From Bradyrhizobium jicamae (lineage in GTDB: Bacteria; Pseudomonadota; Alphaproteobacteria; Rhizobiales; Xanthobacteraceae), in the NCBI RefSeq assembly GCF_018130215.1, contig NZ_JAFCKQ010000031.1, positions 1 through 64,000 of the forward strand: a stretch of 64,000 nt of DNA, read 5' to 3'. Of the stretch, positions 25,654 to 36,516 are shown piece after piece (position 1 is the first letter of the stretch; each line of letters begins with the position of its first letter). A model generated the notes under the pieces. It worked only from the letters and a program-made list of their open reading frames with translations, did not search any database and was not told where the DNA came from. Both the position numbers and the translations under genes were made by a program.

Positions 25654-28236
25654 ATGTCCCTCCAGATGACCGCCGAAACCAACGATCATCCCGCGACCGA
25701 GCCGTTCGTGGCCCATGGACCGGCGCGGCGGGGCGGCAGCATCGTGCTGGTGGTGCTGGTCGCGCTGGGGATCGTGGCGGTCGCGGTCTGGCTGATGACC
25801 ATCGGCCGCACCCAGGCGCAGCCCTATATCCTCGGCGTGCTGGCGCTGCTCGCCACCGTCGGCCTGTTCTGCCTGTTCGCCTTCGCCGCCGGCATCATCC
25901 GCTTTTCCGACCGCGCCTCCGACGATCCGGTGATGGGGCGGATCGCCGACCATGCCCATGACGGGCTCGCGGTGACCGATTCGCGCGGTCATGTGGTGTA
26001 TTCCAACGCTGCCTACCTCACCCTGACCGGTGCCGCCTCGCCGCAGGAGGTCCGTCCCGTCGAGCGCGTCTTCATCGGCAACCCTGACGTCTCCGAGGCC
26101 GTGTTCCGCCTGCTGAAGGCCGCCCGCGAAGGCAAGCGGCAACAGGAGGAGGTGCGCATCGCCGGCCGCGATGGCGGTCACGGCCGCTGGCTGCGCTTGC
26201 GCGTGCGTCCGCTCGGCCAGGCCAAGCGGGAGTCGAAATATGCGGTGTGGTCGATCGCCGACATCACCCGCGACCGCGAGCGCCAGGAGGACGTGTTCCA
26301 GGAGCTGCGGCACGCGATCGAATATCTCGACCATGCGCCCTGCGGCTTCTTCTCGGTCAGTCCGGCCGGCGAGATCGCCTATGTCAACGCGACCCTGGCC
26401 AACTGGCTGGACTACGACCTCGCCGAGATCGGCTCGGGCGGGCTGAAGCTGACCGACATCGTCTCCGGCGACGGCGCAGCGCTCCTGACCTCGATCGTGC
26501 CGGTGCCGGGCGAGGTCAAGACCGAAGTGTTCGACATCGATCTGCGCATGCGCGGCGGCAAGACGGTGCCGGTGCGGCTCTATCACAAGCTCGCCTTCGG
26601 CGCCGACGGTGCGGCCGGCGCCTCGCGCACGCTGGTGATCAGCCGCGCCCGCGACGAGCGCTCCGATCCGGAGCGCGCCGCCGAGGTGCGCTTCATGCGC
26701 TTCTTCGACCACACGCCGATGGCGATCGCGACGGTGGATCGCGGCGGCAACGTGGTCGGCGCCAATGCCCGCTTCGCAAAGCTGGCGCAGGGGCTGAACG
26801 GCGAGGGAGCTGCCGCGAAATCGATCTTCCGCGCGGTCAATCCGCGCGACCGGGGCCTGTTGATCGCGGCGATCAACCAGGCCGCCGAGGGACAGGGCGA
26901 CATCGCGCCGGTCGAGGTGATGCTCGACGGGCCGAAGGAGCGTTTCGCGCAGTTCTTCGTCACCACCGTCGAGAAGGACGAGCGCGACGCCGAGACCGCG
27001 ATCGTCTACATGCTGGAGACCACCGAGCGGCGTGCGCTGGAAAACCAGATCAACCAGTCGCAGAAGATGGAGATGGTCGGCCAGCTCGCCGGCGGCATCG
27101 CGCACGACTTCAACAACGTGCTTTCGGCCATCATGATGGCCAACGACTTCCTCCTGAACGCACACAAGCCGACCGACCCGTCGTTCCAGGACATCATGCA
27201 GATCAAGCAGAACGCGACCCGCGCGGCGACGCTGGTGCGGCAGCTGCTCGCGTTCTCGCGCCGCCAGACGCTGCGGCCGCAGGTGCTCGATCTCGGCGAC
27301 GCGCTCTCTGATCTCACCATGCTGCTGCGCCGGCTGATCGGCGAGAAGGTCAAGCTAGACCTCGTGCATGGCCGCGACCTGTGGCCGGTCAAGGTCGACG
27401 TCTCCCAGTTCGAGCAGGTGATCGTCAATCTCGCGGTCAACGCGCGCGACGCGATGCCGGACGGCGGCAAGCTGATCATCCGGACCGCGAATGTGACGAC
27501 CGAACAGGCCGCGCAACTCGCCAACAAGGGCATGCCGGCGGCCGACTACGTGAAGATCGAGATTTCCGACACCGGAACCGGCATTCCGGCCGAGATCGTC
27601 GACAAGATCTTCGAGCCGTTCTTCTCGACCAAGGAGGTCGGCAAGGGCACCGGGCTCGGGCTTTCGACGGTCTACGGAATCGTCAAGCAGACCGGCGGCT
27701 TCGTCTATGTCGATTCCACGCCGGGCGAGGGCACCACGTTCCGCATCTACCTGCCGCGGCACCGTCCGGAGCAGGAGGTGGCGACGGAGGCACCGGCTGG
27801 CAACGGCGCCGCGAAGGAAAGCGTTGCCGCGACAGATGCCCCGAAGCCGAAGCCCGATCTCACCGGACAGGGCACCATCCTGCTCGTCGAGGACGAGGAC
27901 GGCCTGCGCTCGCTCAACGCCCGCGGCCTGCGCTCACGCGGCTACAGCGTGATCGAGGCCGGCAACGGCGTCGAGGCGATCGAGGCGCTGGAAGAAAAGC
28001 AGGGCGCCGTCGATCTCGTCGTGTCCGACGTGGTGATGCCGGAGATGGACGGCCCGACGATGCTCAAGGAAATGCGCAGCCGCAATCCGAGCCTGAAGAT
28101 CATCTTCGTCTCCGGCTATGCCGAGGATGCCTTCGAGAAGAGCCTGCCCGAGAACCAGCAATTCGCGTTCCTGCCAAAGCCGTTCACGCTCACGCAATTG
28201 GTGGCCGCGGTGAAGGAAACGATGACCGCCAGCTAG
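25654..28236 (+). CDS. cckA: cell-cycle hybrid histidine kinase CckA
   Basis: Two N-terminal membrane spans (about 29-48 and 58-80) are followed by PAS domains (about 100-200, 225-330, 340-450). Then comes the dimerisation/phosphoacceptor helix with H484 (LAGGIAHDFNNVLSA), an HATPase (about 590-710; DTGTGIPAEIVDKIFEPFFS) and a C-terminal receiver with D792 (VVSDVVMPEMDG). That is the CckA architecture. In alphaproteobacteria CckA passes phosphate through ChpT to CtrA. Its place beside flhB and two CtrA-type boxes fits. Confidence 0.92.
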   Translation: MSLQMTAETNDHPATEPFVAHGPARRGGSIVLVVLVALGIVAVAVWLMTIGRTQAQPYILGVLALLATVGLFCLFAFAAGIIRFSDRASDDPVMGRIADHAHDGLAVTDSRGHVVYSNAAYLTLTGAASPQEVRPVERVFIGNPDVSEAVFRLLKAAREGKRQQEEVRIAGRDGGHGRWLRLRVRPLGQAKRESKYAVWSIADITRDRERQEDVFQELRHAIEYLDHAPCGFFSVSPAGEIAYVNATLANWLDYDLAEIGSGGLKLTDIVSGDGAALLTSIVPVPGEVKTEVFDIDLRMRGGKTVPVRLYHKLAFGADGAAGASRTLVISRARDERSDPERAAEVRFMRFFDHTPMAIATVDRGGNVVGANARFAKLAQGLNGEGAAAKSIFRAVNPRDRGLLIAAINQAAEGQGDIAPVEVMLDGPKERFAQFFVTTVEKDERDAETAIVYMLETTERRALENQINQSQKMEMVGQLAGGIAHDFNNVLSAIMMANDFLLNAHKPTDPSFQDIMQIKQNATRAATLVRQLLAFSRRQTLRPQVLDLGDALSDLTMLLRRLIGEKVKLDLVHGRDLWPVKVDVSQFEQVIVNLAVNARDAMPDGGKLIIRTANVTTEQAAQLANKGMPAADYVKIEISDTGTGIPAEIVDKIFEPFFSTKEVGKGTGLGLSTVYGIVKQTGGFVYVDSTPGEGTTFRIYLPRHRPEQEVATEAPAGNGAAKESVAATDAPKPKPDLTGQGTILLVEDEDGLRSLNARGLRSRGYSVIEAGNGVEAIEALEEKQGAVDLVVSDVVMPEMDGPTMLKEMRSRNPSLKIIFVSGYAEDAFEKSLPENQQFAFLPKPFTLTQLVAAVKETMTAS

Positions 28237-28295
28237 AGCGTTTTCGAGCGAAGTGGATACCGGTTCGCGTGAAGAAAGCGCGTCAAGCAAGAATC
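28234..28295. repeat. interspersed repeat, copy 1
   Basis: Begins at the cckA stop codon (TAGAGCGTTTTCGAGCGAAG) and continues through ACCGGTTCGCGTGAAGAAAG. An inverted relative lies at 62694-62752 and shares a 21-base identical core. Its tight abutment to a stop codon is usual for such elements. Confidence 0.7.
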
Positions 28296-28353
28296 GAAGC
28301 GCCGCCGCCGGCGTCAAATCGATGCGGCTGGCGCACCGCAGCCCCGGCATGTC

Positions 28354-29028
28354 CTACGTCGGTTCGAGCCGCGAGAACCGAAAATTGCAGTGGCTCGCGC
28401 CCCCGGCCAGCGTTTGGGTCCGTTCCAGACGAATGCCACGTGTTGCATAAGCCTCGAAGTCGAGCCCACAAATGTGCGGCAGGATTTCCTGGTCTCCGTG
28501 ACGAGCCGCGAATTTGCAGAAGCCGCAGGCCTTGTAGTTGATGCCGAAATCAAATTTGTCGCCGGTCCCGGACTCGACAAACTCGTAGACGAAGTCTTCC
28601 GGATATTCTTCCGCACGGCTCTTCGCCGCCTGCTCGCGCAGCAAGGCCTGGTTCTCCCGAGACATGAACTGGCGCCCCGAGGCTAATCGTTCGGTCTCTG
28701 GCACCATAAGCAATTGCGCTTTGAAGCTCTCTCGCTCGATTTCACCGATCACTTCCAGCGACACCCCGTGTCGCCGGAGCACGCGGCCGATGGCCATGAA
28801 ACCGATCAGCCGCATGAAGAAATCGCTCATGCGGCTGGCTGAGCCGCCGACATAAGGCATCTGGCCGAGCACGATCTCGAACTCGTCCATCACCTCCTGC
28901 TTGATCCCGTCTGGATCGGGGAGGTTCGCGCGCTCGCGCAGCATCGGCTCGGCCAGATCGAGGCGCTGGCGCATGGCGGCCTCCATCGCGGCGCGGTGCG
29001 CGTCGTAAAAGGGATGAATTGCGGCCAT
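28354..29028 (-). CDS. L-2-amino-thiazoline-4-carboxylic acid hydrolase-family protein, 224 aa
   Basis: MAAIHPFYDAHRAAMEAAMR begins the product; I chose the ATG at 29028 because upstream residues are not protein-like. The C-terminal half has the family core (DFVYEFVESGTGDKFDFGIN, then ACGFCKFAARHGDQEILPHI CGLD) with two close cysteines and conserved His/Asp. The family opens a thiazoline ring in the ATC-to-cysteine route; most members are uncharacterised, so the substrate here is uncertain. Confidence 0.75.
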   Translation of the reverse strand: MAAIHPFYDAHRAAMEAAMRQRLDLAEPMLRERANLPDPDGIKQEVMDEFEIVLGQMPYVGGSASRMSDFFMRLIGFMAIGRVLRRHGVSLEVIGEIERESFKAQLLMVPETERLASGRQFMSRENQALLREQAAKSRAEEYPEDFVYEFVESGTGDKFDFGINYKACGFCKFAARHGDQEILPHICGLDFEAYATRGIRLERTQTLAGGASHCNFRFSRLEPT

Positions 29029-29257
29029 GGGATACCCTCGACGGCGCGTCAGGCTATTGCAGGCTGGCCCTTCATTCCATTGCCAATTGTGCCGCGTGAG
29101 GGCATAGGTCGCGCCTTCACGTCCACAAGGTCGATGTGGCCACAACGCCGCGACGGAGGGCCGCAGCCGCGGTTCCCTTTTACCGCTTCACTTTTGTCCG
29201 GCCCTGCCCATCTTAAGGGCGGTTCCCCTGCCGGGGATTTTCTCTAAGGAAACCAAC

Positions 29258-30205
29258 ATGAGTTTCTCGCAACGCACGCGTGGATTTGTTCGGGCGGTCG
29301 CCGTCGTGATGGCGCTGGCGCTGCCCGTTGTGATGACCGCTTCGATGGCCGACGCACGTGTCGGCGGTGGCGGCTCACGCGGCTCGCGTACCTTTTCCGC
29401 GCCGCCGAGCACCAGCACCGCGCCTGGATCGGTCGCGCCTTTGAACCGCACCTTCAGCCAGCCCGGCACCAACATGGGTTCGCCGGCGACGTCTGGTGGC
29501 CTGTTCGGTCGCCCCGGCATGGGCCGCAGCCTGCTCGGTGGCCTGGCCGCGGGCTTCCTCGGCGCCGGCCTGTTCGGCATGCTGTTCGGTGGCGGCCTGT
29601 TCTCGGGCCTGGGCGGCCTGTCGTCGATCCTTGGCCTGCTGCTGCAGATCGGCCTGATCGTGCTGGTGGTGCGGTTCGCGATGTCGTGGTGGCAGCGCCG
29701 CAACACGCCGGCCGCCGCCTATGCCGGCGGTCCCGGCGCCGGCCCGCAGCCGACCTACCGCTCCGGGTTCGGCTTCGGCCTCGGTGGCGGGTCGGACGCG
29801 CCGGTCGAGATCAAGCCCGCCGACTATGAGGCGTTCGAGCGGCTGCTCGGCGAGATCCAGGCTGCGTGGTCGAACGAGGACATCGCGAAGCTGCACACGC
29901 TCGCGACGCCGGAGATGGTGTCGTACTTCTCGCAGGACCTGGAGCAGAACAAGGCGCGCAACGTCACCAACAAGGTGACGGGAACGAAGTTGCTGCAGGG
30001 CGACCTCGCGGAGGCCTGGCGCGAAGGCGACAGCGAATACGCCACCGTCGCGATGCGCTTCTCGCTGGTCGACACCATGCTCGACCGGGCGACCCACCGC
30101 GTGGTGGGCGGCAGCGAGCAGCCGCAGGAGGTGACGGAAGTCTGGACCTTCCTGCGCCAGCGCGGCGGCAACTGGGAGCTCTCGGCAATCCAGGAGACCA
30201 ACTGA
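29258..30205 (+). CDS. Tim44-domain membrane protein, 315 aa
   Basis: The signal-like N-terminus (residues 1-32) is followed by a Gly-rich hydrophobic region (about 85-145; LFGGGLFSGLGGLSSILGLL). The C-terminal 130 residues (about 190-315) are a Tim44/MbtA-like domain (YEAFERLLGEIQAAWSNEDI, then FSLVDTMLDRATHRVVGGSE). Bacterial Tim44 proteins are inner-membrane associated with unclear roles. Ribosome site AAGGAAA. A strong terminator follows. Confidence 0.8.
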   Translation: MSFSQRTRGFVRAVAVVMALALPVVMTASMADARVGGGGSRGSRTFSAPPSTSTAPGSVAPLNRTFSQPGTNMGSPATSGGLFGRPGMGRSLLGGLAAGFLGAGLFGMLFGGGLFSGLGGLSSILGLLLQIGLIVLVVRFAMSWWQRRNTPAAAYAGGPGAGPQPTYRSGFGFGLGGGSDAPVEIKPADYEAFERLLGEIQAAWSNEDIAKLHTLATPEMVSYFSQDLEQNKARNVTNKVTGTKLLQGDLAEAWREGDSEYATVAMRFSLVDTMLDRATHRVVGGSEQPQEVTEVWTFLRQRGGNWELSAIQETN

Positions 30206-30231
30206 CCGGTTGCAGACGATCAGCATGCAAG

Positions 30232-30264
30232 GCGCCGCGGCTCATCCCGCGGCGCTTTTATTTT
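30232..30264 (+). terminator. Rho-independent terminator after the Tim44 gene
   Basis: GCGCCGCGG pairs perfectly with CCGCGGCGC around CTCATC and is followed by TTTTATTTT. Confidence 0.8.
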
Positions 30265-30382
30265 GCCGCCTTCACGGTGCCGTCCCCACGGCGAACCGAT
30301 GCCGGACTGGTGCGTTGACGCCGCAAACATGTCTCTCCAGATTGCGGAGCCACATCGGAGTCGAACCCCTGGGGGAGTGCGG

Positions 30383-31090
30383 ATGCGCTATCAGCTTTAC
30401 TACTGGCCGACGATCCAGGGCCGCGGCGAATATGTCCTGCTCGCGCTGGAGGAGGCCGGTGCCGATTACACCGACGTAGCGCGCGGCAAGGGTGGCATGG
30501 GCGCGATGATGAAGATGATGGACGTGCACAAGGGCACGCCGCCGTTCGCACCGCCCTTCCTCGAGGCCGGCAAGCTCGTAATCGGTCAGACCGCCAACAT
30601 CCTGCTCTATCTCGGCGCGCGCCATGGCCTGGCGCCGAAGCCGGATGCCGGCAAGCTCTGGGTTCACCAGTTGCAGCTCACCATCACCGACTTCGTGATG
30701 GAGATCCATGACACCCATCATCCGCTCGGCCCCTCGCTCTATTATGAGGACCAGAAGGCACCGGCGAAAAAGCGCACCGAGGAATTCTGGAAATCACGCG
30801 TGCCGAAATATCTCGGTTATTTCGAGGATCTGGTAGCGGCCAATGGCGGTGCCTTCGTCACCGGCCGCCGCGCCACCTATGTCGACCTCTCGCTGTTCCA
30901 GATCGTGGAAGGCCTGCGCTACGCGTTTCCCAATCGGATGCGGGGCTTCGAGAAGAAGGTGCCGCGGCTGCTCGAACTGCACGACCGGATCGCCGAGCGG
31001 CCGAACATCAAGGCGTATCTGGCGAGCGAGCGGCGGATCCCGTTCAACGAGGACGGCATTTTCCGGCGCTACAAGGCGCTGGATTTGTGA
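30383..31090 (+). CDS. glutathione S-transferase-family protein, 235 aa
   Basis: The N-terminal thioredoxin fold (MRYQLYYWPTIQGRGEYVLL) has the WPTIQGRGE loop seen in sigma-like GSTs. The C-terminal helical domain spans about 90-225 (FVTGRRATYVDLSLFQIVEG, with the usual Asp near its start). The upstream extension to 30263 is rejected as non-protein-like. Possibly a detoxification enzyme. Confidence 0.85.
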   Translation: MRYQLYYWPTIQGRGEYVLLALEEAGADYTDVARGKGGMGAMMKMMDVHKGTPPFAPPFLEAGKLVIGQTANILLYLGARHGLAPKPDAGKLWVHQLQLTITDFVMEIHDTHHPLGPSLYYEDQKAPAKKRTEEFWKSRVPKYLGYFEDLVAANGGAFVTGRRATYVDLSLFQIVEGLRYAFPNRMRGFEKKVPRLLELHDRIAERPNIKAYLASERRIPFNEDGIFRRYKALDL

Positions 31091-31095
31091 CGCAG

Positions 31096-31455
31096 TCACC
31101 GGCTCCTTCCGTCCACCGGCGTCAGCGTGAGCTTCGACAGCTCGATGCCGTCGATGCAGCTGACATTCAGCGCCACCACATCGCTGCCGTCGGGCTTCTT
31201 GCCGCGCGCGAACACGTCGACGCCGCAATCGATGCAGAGCTGATGGTGGATCGCGTGGCGGTTGAAGAGATATTCCTTCAGATTCTCGGCGCCTGCGCGC
31301 AGCTGAAAGCTCGACGGGTCCAGGAACACGAAATGCAGCCCCTTCTTGGTGCAGATCGAGCAGTTGCAGGCGGTGACCATGGCCATGTCGGTGGTGCATT
31401 CGAAGCGGACCTGGCCGCAATGGCAGCCGCCCGTGTAGGTCTTGCTGTCAGGCAT
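31096..31455 (-). CDS. GFA-family zinc protein, 119 aa
   Basis: Zinc-binding cysteines are in GGCHCGQVRFEC, TACNCSICTKKG and CIDCGVDVF, the full signature of the Gfa (glutathione-dependent formaldehyde-activating-like) fold. The name does not prove that activity. It converges on the GST gene with 5 bp between stops. Confidence 0.85.
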   Translation of the reverse strand: MPDSKTYTGGCHCGQVRFECTTDMAMVTACNCSICTKKGLHFVFLDPSSFQLRAGAENLKEYLFNRHAIHHQLCIDCGVDVFARGKKPDGSDVVALNVSCIDGIELSKLTLTPVDGRSR

Positions 31456-31463
31456 GACGATCC

Positions 31464-32138
31464 TCACCAGAGCCCGGGGATCAGACGATAGCGCACCCGC
31501 GCAGCGTAGTCAGCATAGCCCGCGAGCCCCGCCCGCAGCGTGCGCTCCTCGATGCCGGTGCGGAACGCGAACAGCGCGAAGAACAGCGGCACGAAGGCAA
31601 GTCCCCACCACGAGCCGAGCTGCACCGGCACACCGATGAAGAACAGCATGACGCTCGCATAAATCGGATGGCGGACCAGCGCGTAGGGCCCGCTCGAGAT
31701 CACCTGATGGTGGCGCTCGGCCTGCACCTTCACCACCGGGGATGCAAAGGAGTTGGTGCGAAACACCCACATGATCAGGACCGTCGAGAGCACGTACATC
31801 GCAAGCCCGAGGACGATCGGCACGATGCCGGCATCGCCACCGCCATGGCGGCGATCGAGGCCCATCACGACGGACCACAGGAAGGCCACCACCCCGAACA
31901 CCAGCATGAACCATTTGTCGCTCGAAGGCTGGCCCTCGCGCGCGGTGAAGCGCATCCGCTCTGCTAGCAGCCCGGGATCGACCCTGGCGAGCCACAGCCC
32001 GCTGGCAGGGCCGATGACGGCCGAGGCGATCAGGAACGCCCATGCACCTGGCCAGTGCAGCGTGCCTGCGGACACGAACAGCACCGCGGCCATGGCGACG
32101 AGGAAGGCGGTGTTCTGCAGCAGGAGCTTTGCGATCAT
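31464..32138 (-). CDS. isoprenylcysteine carboxyl methyltransferase-like membrane protein, 224 aa
   Basis: Five or so hydrophobic spans. The C-terminal SAM-binding signature (ISSGPYALVRHPIYASVMLF, then EERTLRAGLAGYADYAARVR) is that of ICMT/PEMT-like methyltransferases. Ribosome-proximal ATG at 32138. The substrate is unknown. It diverges from the ArsR gene. Confidence 0.8.
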   Translation of the reverse strand: MIAKLLLQNTAFLVAMAAVLFVSAGTLHWPGAWAFLIASAVIGPASGLWLARVDPGLLAERMRFTAREGQPSSDKWFMLVFGVVAFLWSVVMGLDRRHGGGDAGIVPIVLGLAMYVLSTVLIMWVFRTNSFASPVVKVQAERHHQVISSGPYALVRHPIYASVMLFFIGVPVQLGSWWGLAFVPLFFALFAFRTGIEERTLRAGLAGYADYAARVRYRLIPGLW

Positions 32139-32241
32139 GGGAAGACGCCCGCGAACGATTCCAGCAGTAGGTGTGCGCTTGTTTTCCGGCAAACCTGCGA
32201 CCGCGGCGATCAACTTTCGGAGCAGCCGCGCTGCCGCCGTA

Positions 32242-32270
32242 TTGACATTTATATAAGCAATGGCTTATAT
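32242..32270 (+). promoter_or_regulatory. promoter and operator of the ArsR gene
   Basis: A -35 TTGACA (32242-32247), exactly 17 bp, then -10 TTATAT (32265-32270). A perfect 8-4-8 palindrome, ATATAAGC-aatg-GCTTATAT, covers 32251-32270 and so overlaps the -10. Repressor binding would block RNA polymerase. Transcription should start about 7 bp later, at the ATG itself (32277), so the mRNA is probably leaderless; no ribosome site is present. Confidence 0.7.
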
Positions 32271-32276
32271 ATTGAC

Positions 32277-32606
32277 ATGACCGCAGCCATGCAGCTCACC
32301 AGCGTGTTGAAGACCCTCGCCGATCCCACGCGCCGTGCGGTGTTCGAGCGCATCGCGCGGGAAGGAGAGGTTGCCGCGACAGGGCTGGTGCACGGCTCGA
32401 AGGTGTCGCAGCCCGCGGTGTCGCAGCATCTGCGGGCGCTGCGCGATGCCGGCCTCGTCATCGAGCGGCGCGAGGGCCGGCACATCCATTACCGCGTCGC
32501 GCCCAAGGGGCTTGGCCCGCTGGTCGACTGGCTCGGCCATTACCAGACGTTCTGGGCCGAGCGGTTCGAGAATCTCGAAAGGCTTTTGAAGGAAACCGAG
32601 TCATGA
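32277..32606 (+). CDS. ArsR-family repressor, 109 aa
   Basis: Winged HTH of the ArsR type (SVLKTLADPTRRAVFERIAR, then GSKVSQPAVSQHLRALRDAG). It lacks an obvious metal-binding cysteine cluster. This subgroup usually pairs with SRPBCC genes, as here: the next gene overlaps by 4 bp. It probably represses this operon through the palindrome at its promoter. Confidence 0.9.
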   Translation: MTAAMQLTSVLKTLADPTRRAVFERIAREGEVAATGLVHGSKVSQPAVSQHLRALRDAGLVIERREGRHIHYRVAPKGLGPLVDWLGHYQTFWAERFENLERLLKETES

Positions 32607-33049
32607 GTGAGACCCATGCGATCACCGTCGAGAAGGTGCTGCCGTATCCGGCCGAACGAATCTGGCGGACGCTGACGACGAGCGGGGAGATCGCGAAATG
32701 GCTGATGCCGAACGATTTCACCGCGGAAGTCGGCCGGCGCTTCACCTTCCGCACCGCGCCGATGGGCGACTGGGACGGCGTCGTGCATTGCGAGGTGCTG
32801 GATTGCGATCCACCGCGCCTGTTACGCTATTCCTGGACCGGTGGCTCCGACAGCAATCCCGCCTACGGCTCGAAGCTCCACTCGATGGTCACCTGGACGC
32901 TGACGCCGGTCGAGGGCGGCACGCATCTGCGTTTCGTGCACGACGGCTTCGTCTTCCCCGGCAACCGGTTCGCCTTTGATGCGATGGGCCCGGGCTGGGG
33001 CCGGGCGCACGACAGCATTGCGCGTGTCACCGCGGAGCGTGTGGCGTGA
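32603..33049 (+). CDS. SRPBCC/AHSA1-domain protein, 148 aa
   Basis: ATG overlaps the ArsR stop (ATGA). ITVEKVLPYPAERIWRTLTT is the typical beta strand and helix opening of AHSA1-like proteins. The body has VTWTLTPVEGGTHLRFVHDG. The fold binds hydrophobic ligands; the ligand is unknown. Confidence 0.85.
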   Translation: MSETHAITVEKVLPYPAERIWRTLTTSGEIAKWLMPNDFTAEVGRRFTFRTAPMGDWDGVVHCEVLDCDPPRLLRYSWTGGSDSNPAYGSKLHSMVTWTLTPVEGGTHLRFVHDGFVFPGNRFAFDAMGPGWGRAHDSIARVTAERVA

Positions 33050-33535
33050 TCACTCGTTCGCGCTGCGCCTGACGGTGATCGAGGCTTCGGTCCTGGTGCG
33101 CGTGCATTCGAGGTTGAGACGCTTGTAGCGCATCGTGATCTTGTCGCCGCGCAACAGCCCCATGCGCTTCAGGCAGCGCGTTGTGCCAGTCATGACATCG
33201 TCCTTCGGCAGGGTGAAGATCAGTGCCGTGGCCGAGCCGACCAGGTTGAGGAACTCGGGTTTGATCTTGCGATCGGTCTTGGCATAGAGCTCGGTCGAAT
33301 AGTCCTTGCCGCGGCAGCCGAGCGACAATTCCCTGGCCGCCGGATGGGTCAGATAGGTGATGTTGGCGGCAGTGAAGTTGACCTTCAGCCCGTCGATCTG
33401 GCCGGCGAGCTGTTTTGCGATGTCCTCGCAAGGGTCGGCATGAGCGGGCGCCGAGATCAGCGCCGCGCCCAGCGCGAGCATCGCGACAGGCAGGATGGAG
33501 CCGATGTTGAACGGCAAGCGCGATCGTCCGATCAT
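33050..33535 (-). CDS. secreted hypothetical protein, 161 aa
   Basis: The ATG at 33535 follows GGGGGT; the peptide after it (MIGRSRLPFNIGSILPVAML, then AAPAHADPCE region) is a signal peptide, cleaved near HADP. Two alternative ATGs lie upstream. The mature part has four cysteines (DPCEDIA, LGCRGK, TRCLKR, LECTRT) that could form two disulfides. No family recognised. It converges with the SRPBCC gene. Confidence 0.6.
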   Translation of the reverse strand: MIGRSRLPFNIGSILPVAMLALGAALISAPAHADPCEDIAKQLAGQIDGLKVNFTAANITYLTHPAARELSLGCRGKDYSTELYAKTDRKIKPEFLNLVGSATALIFTLPKDDVMTGTTRCLKRMGLLRGDKITMRYKRLNLECTRTRTEASITVRRSANE

Positions 33536-33633
33536 GAATACCCCCGCGGCATGAAATGCGCGAAGGTTCATGCAGGCTCCCGCGGAGCGCGTCAATATGT
33601 GCGGTGACCGCGGGAGCGGTCACACAAGCCCGT

Positions 33634-33948
33634 CTAGAAGGCAGTTGGCCTGCACTTGCCGTTGTGGGCCTTGGAAACGCCGGCGGCCTCGCGTTCGCAA
33701 TCGTTGCTGAAGGTCTTGCCGTCACAGCCACAGACCGGCCGGAAGATCCGCGGGCAGAAGCGCGGCTTGCGCACGCAGGTGCCGAACTGGTCGAAGCGGC
33801 CGCACGTGCCGGGCCGGAACTGACAGAATTCGTCGGGCCCGCATGCGAACCCGGCAAAGCCGCCGCACCTCTGGCCGGCGGCAGTGGCGCCTGTCGGAGC
33901 CGCGATCAGCAATGCCAGCGCAAGCGAGACGAAAAGCCCTGACTTCAT
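33634..33948 (-). CDS. secreted Kazal-type domain protein, 104 aa
   Basis: The signal peptide (residues 1-24, ending ATAA) is followed by a cysteine-rich region. The C-terminal segment RPVCGCDGKTFSNDCEREAA matches the Kazal serine-protease-inhibitor core (PVCGxDGxTYxNxC). The first half (CGGFAGFACGPDEFCQFRPG) is a second small disulfide-rich module common in rhizobial proteins. AAGGAGG is an ideal ribosome site. The target protease is unknown; it may act in the periplasm or outside. Confidence 0.75.
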   Translation of the reverse strand: MKSGLFVSLALALLIAAPTGATAAGQRCGGFAGFACGPDEFCQFRPGTCGRFDQFGTCVRKPRFCPRIFRPVCGCDGKTFSNDCEREAAGVSKAHNGKCRPTAF

Positions 33949-34180
33949 GATTGCCTCCTTGGGCGGTTCGGTGCGGGTGTTCATCGATACACAACTTTAG
34001 ATTACATGTATGTGATAAATCCCACATTGATTGCCGCGGCGCGCATGGCTGGGGGGCGGCCGGCATCCCTTTCCTTTGTCCGCAAAAGGCTTAGAACGGC
34101 TCTATCTTGCCGGTCGCCCCTCGGGCCACCGGCCATTCGACCGACGCGCAAGCCCAAACGAGCAGCCCAAAGAGCAGAAC

Positions 34181-35832
<1,652 letters not shown>

Positions 35833-35836
<4 letters not shown>

Positions 35837-36507
35837 GGGTCAGAGGCCTCGACGGATTTTCCAGAGGCTGGGTCGCCGTCACTGTTGACGTCGACCGGCG
35901 AACGATCTCCTTCCACACCGGCATTGCGGAGGCGCTGGCGCCTCCGTTCGACCGCGCCGGCATCGACATCCCGATCGGCATGACGGAAGACGGGGCGCGC
36001 GAGTGCGATCTGCTGGCGCGCGCGAGATTGCGGCCGCACATCTCGCGCGTCTTCACCGGCGCGCGGCGCTGGCTGTGGCAGGATTTTTCCGATCCCGACG
36101 AGGCGAATGCGGAAGCGCTGCGCCGCGGCGAGACGCGCGTATCGCGTCAGCTCTGGCACATCGGCAGGAAGATCATGGAGGTCGATGCGTTCGTCAGCGC
36201 GAATCCGGCTCGCGACATCCGCGAGGTGCATCCCGAGCTGGTGTTCCTGCGGCTCAACCGTGGCGAGCCATTGCCGAGTAAGAAGTCGCGGGAGGGCGAT
36301 GCGCTGCGTTGTCGGTTGCTCAGGCGCGAAGGCTTTCGCGAGATCGATCGCTGGCTGACCGAGGTGCGGATCGGCACGGGTGCGAAACGCGACGACGTGC
36401 TGGATGCCTGCGCGGTGGCTGTCGCTGCATGGAATCCGCAAGGCAGCGTCCCCGAAGGGACGCCGCCGCGCGATGCGTGCAATCTGCCGATGCAGATCTG
36501 GTTCTAG
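35833..36507 (+). CDS. DUF429-family protein, 224 aa
   Basis: The start is TTG at 35833 overlapping the fumarase TGA, so the two are coupled. RGLDGFSRGWVAVTVDVDRR, GIDIPIGM and RDIREVHPELVFLRLN give the RNase-H-like fold of DUF429. An Asp in VRGLDGF, an Asp in IDIPIG and a Glu in VHPEL are candidate metal ligands. A nuclease role has been proposed for such folds, but is not shown here. Confidence 0.75.
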
Positions 36508-36516
36508 ACCCAGCGC

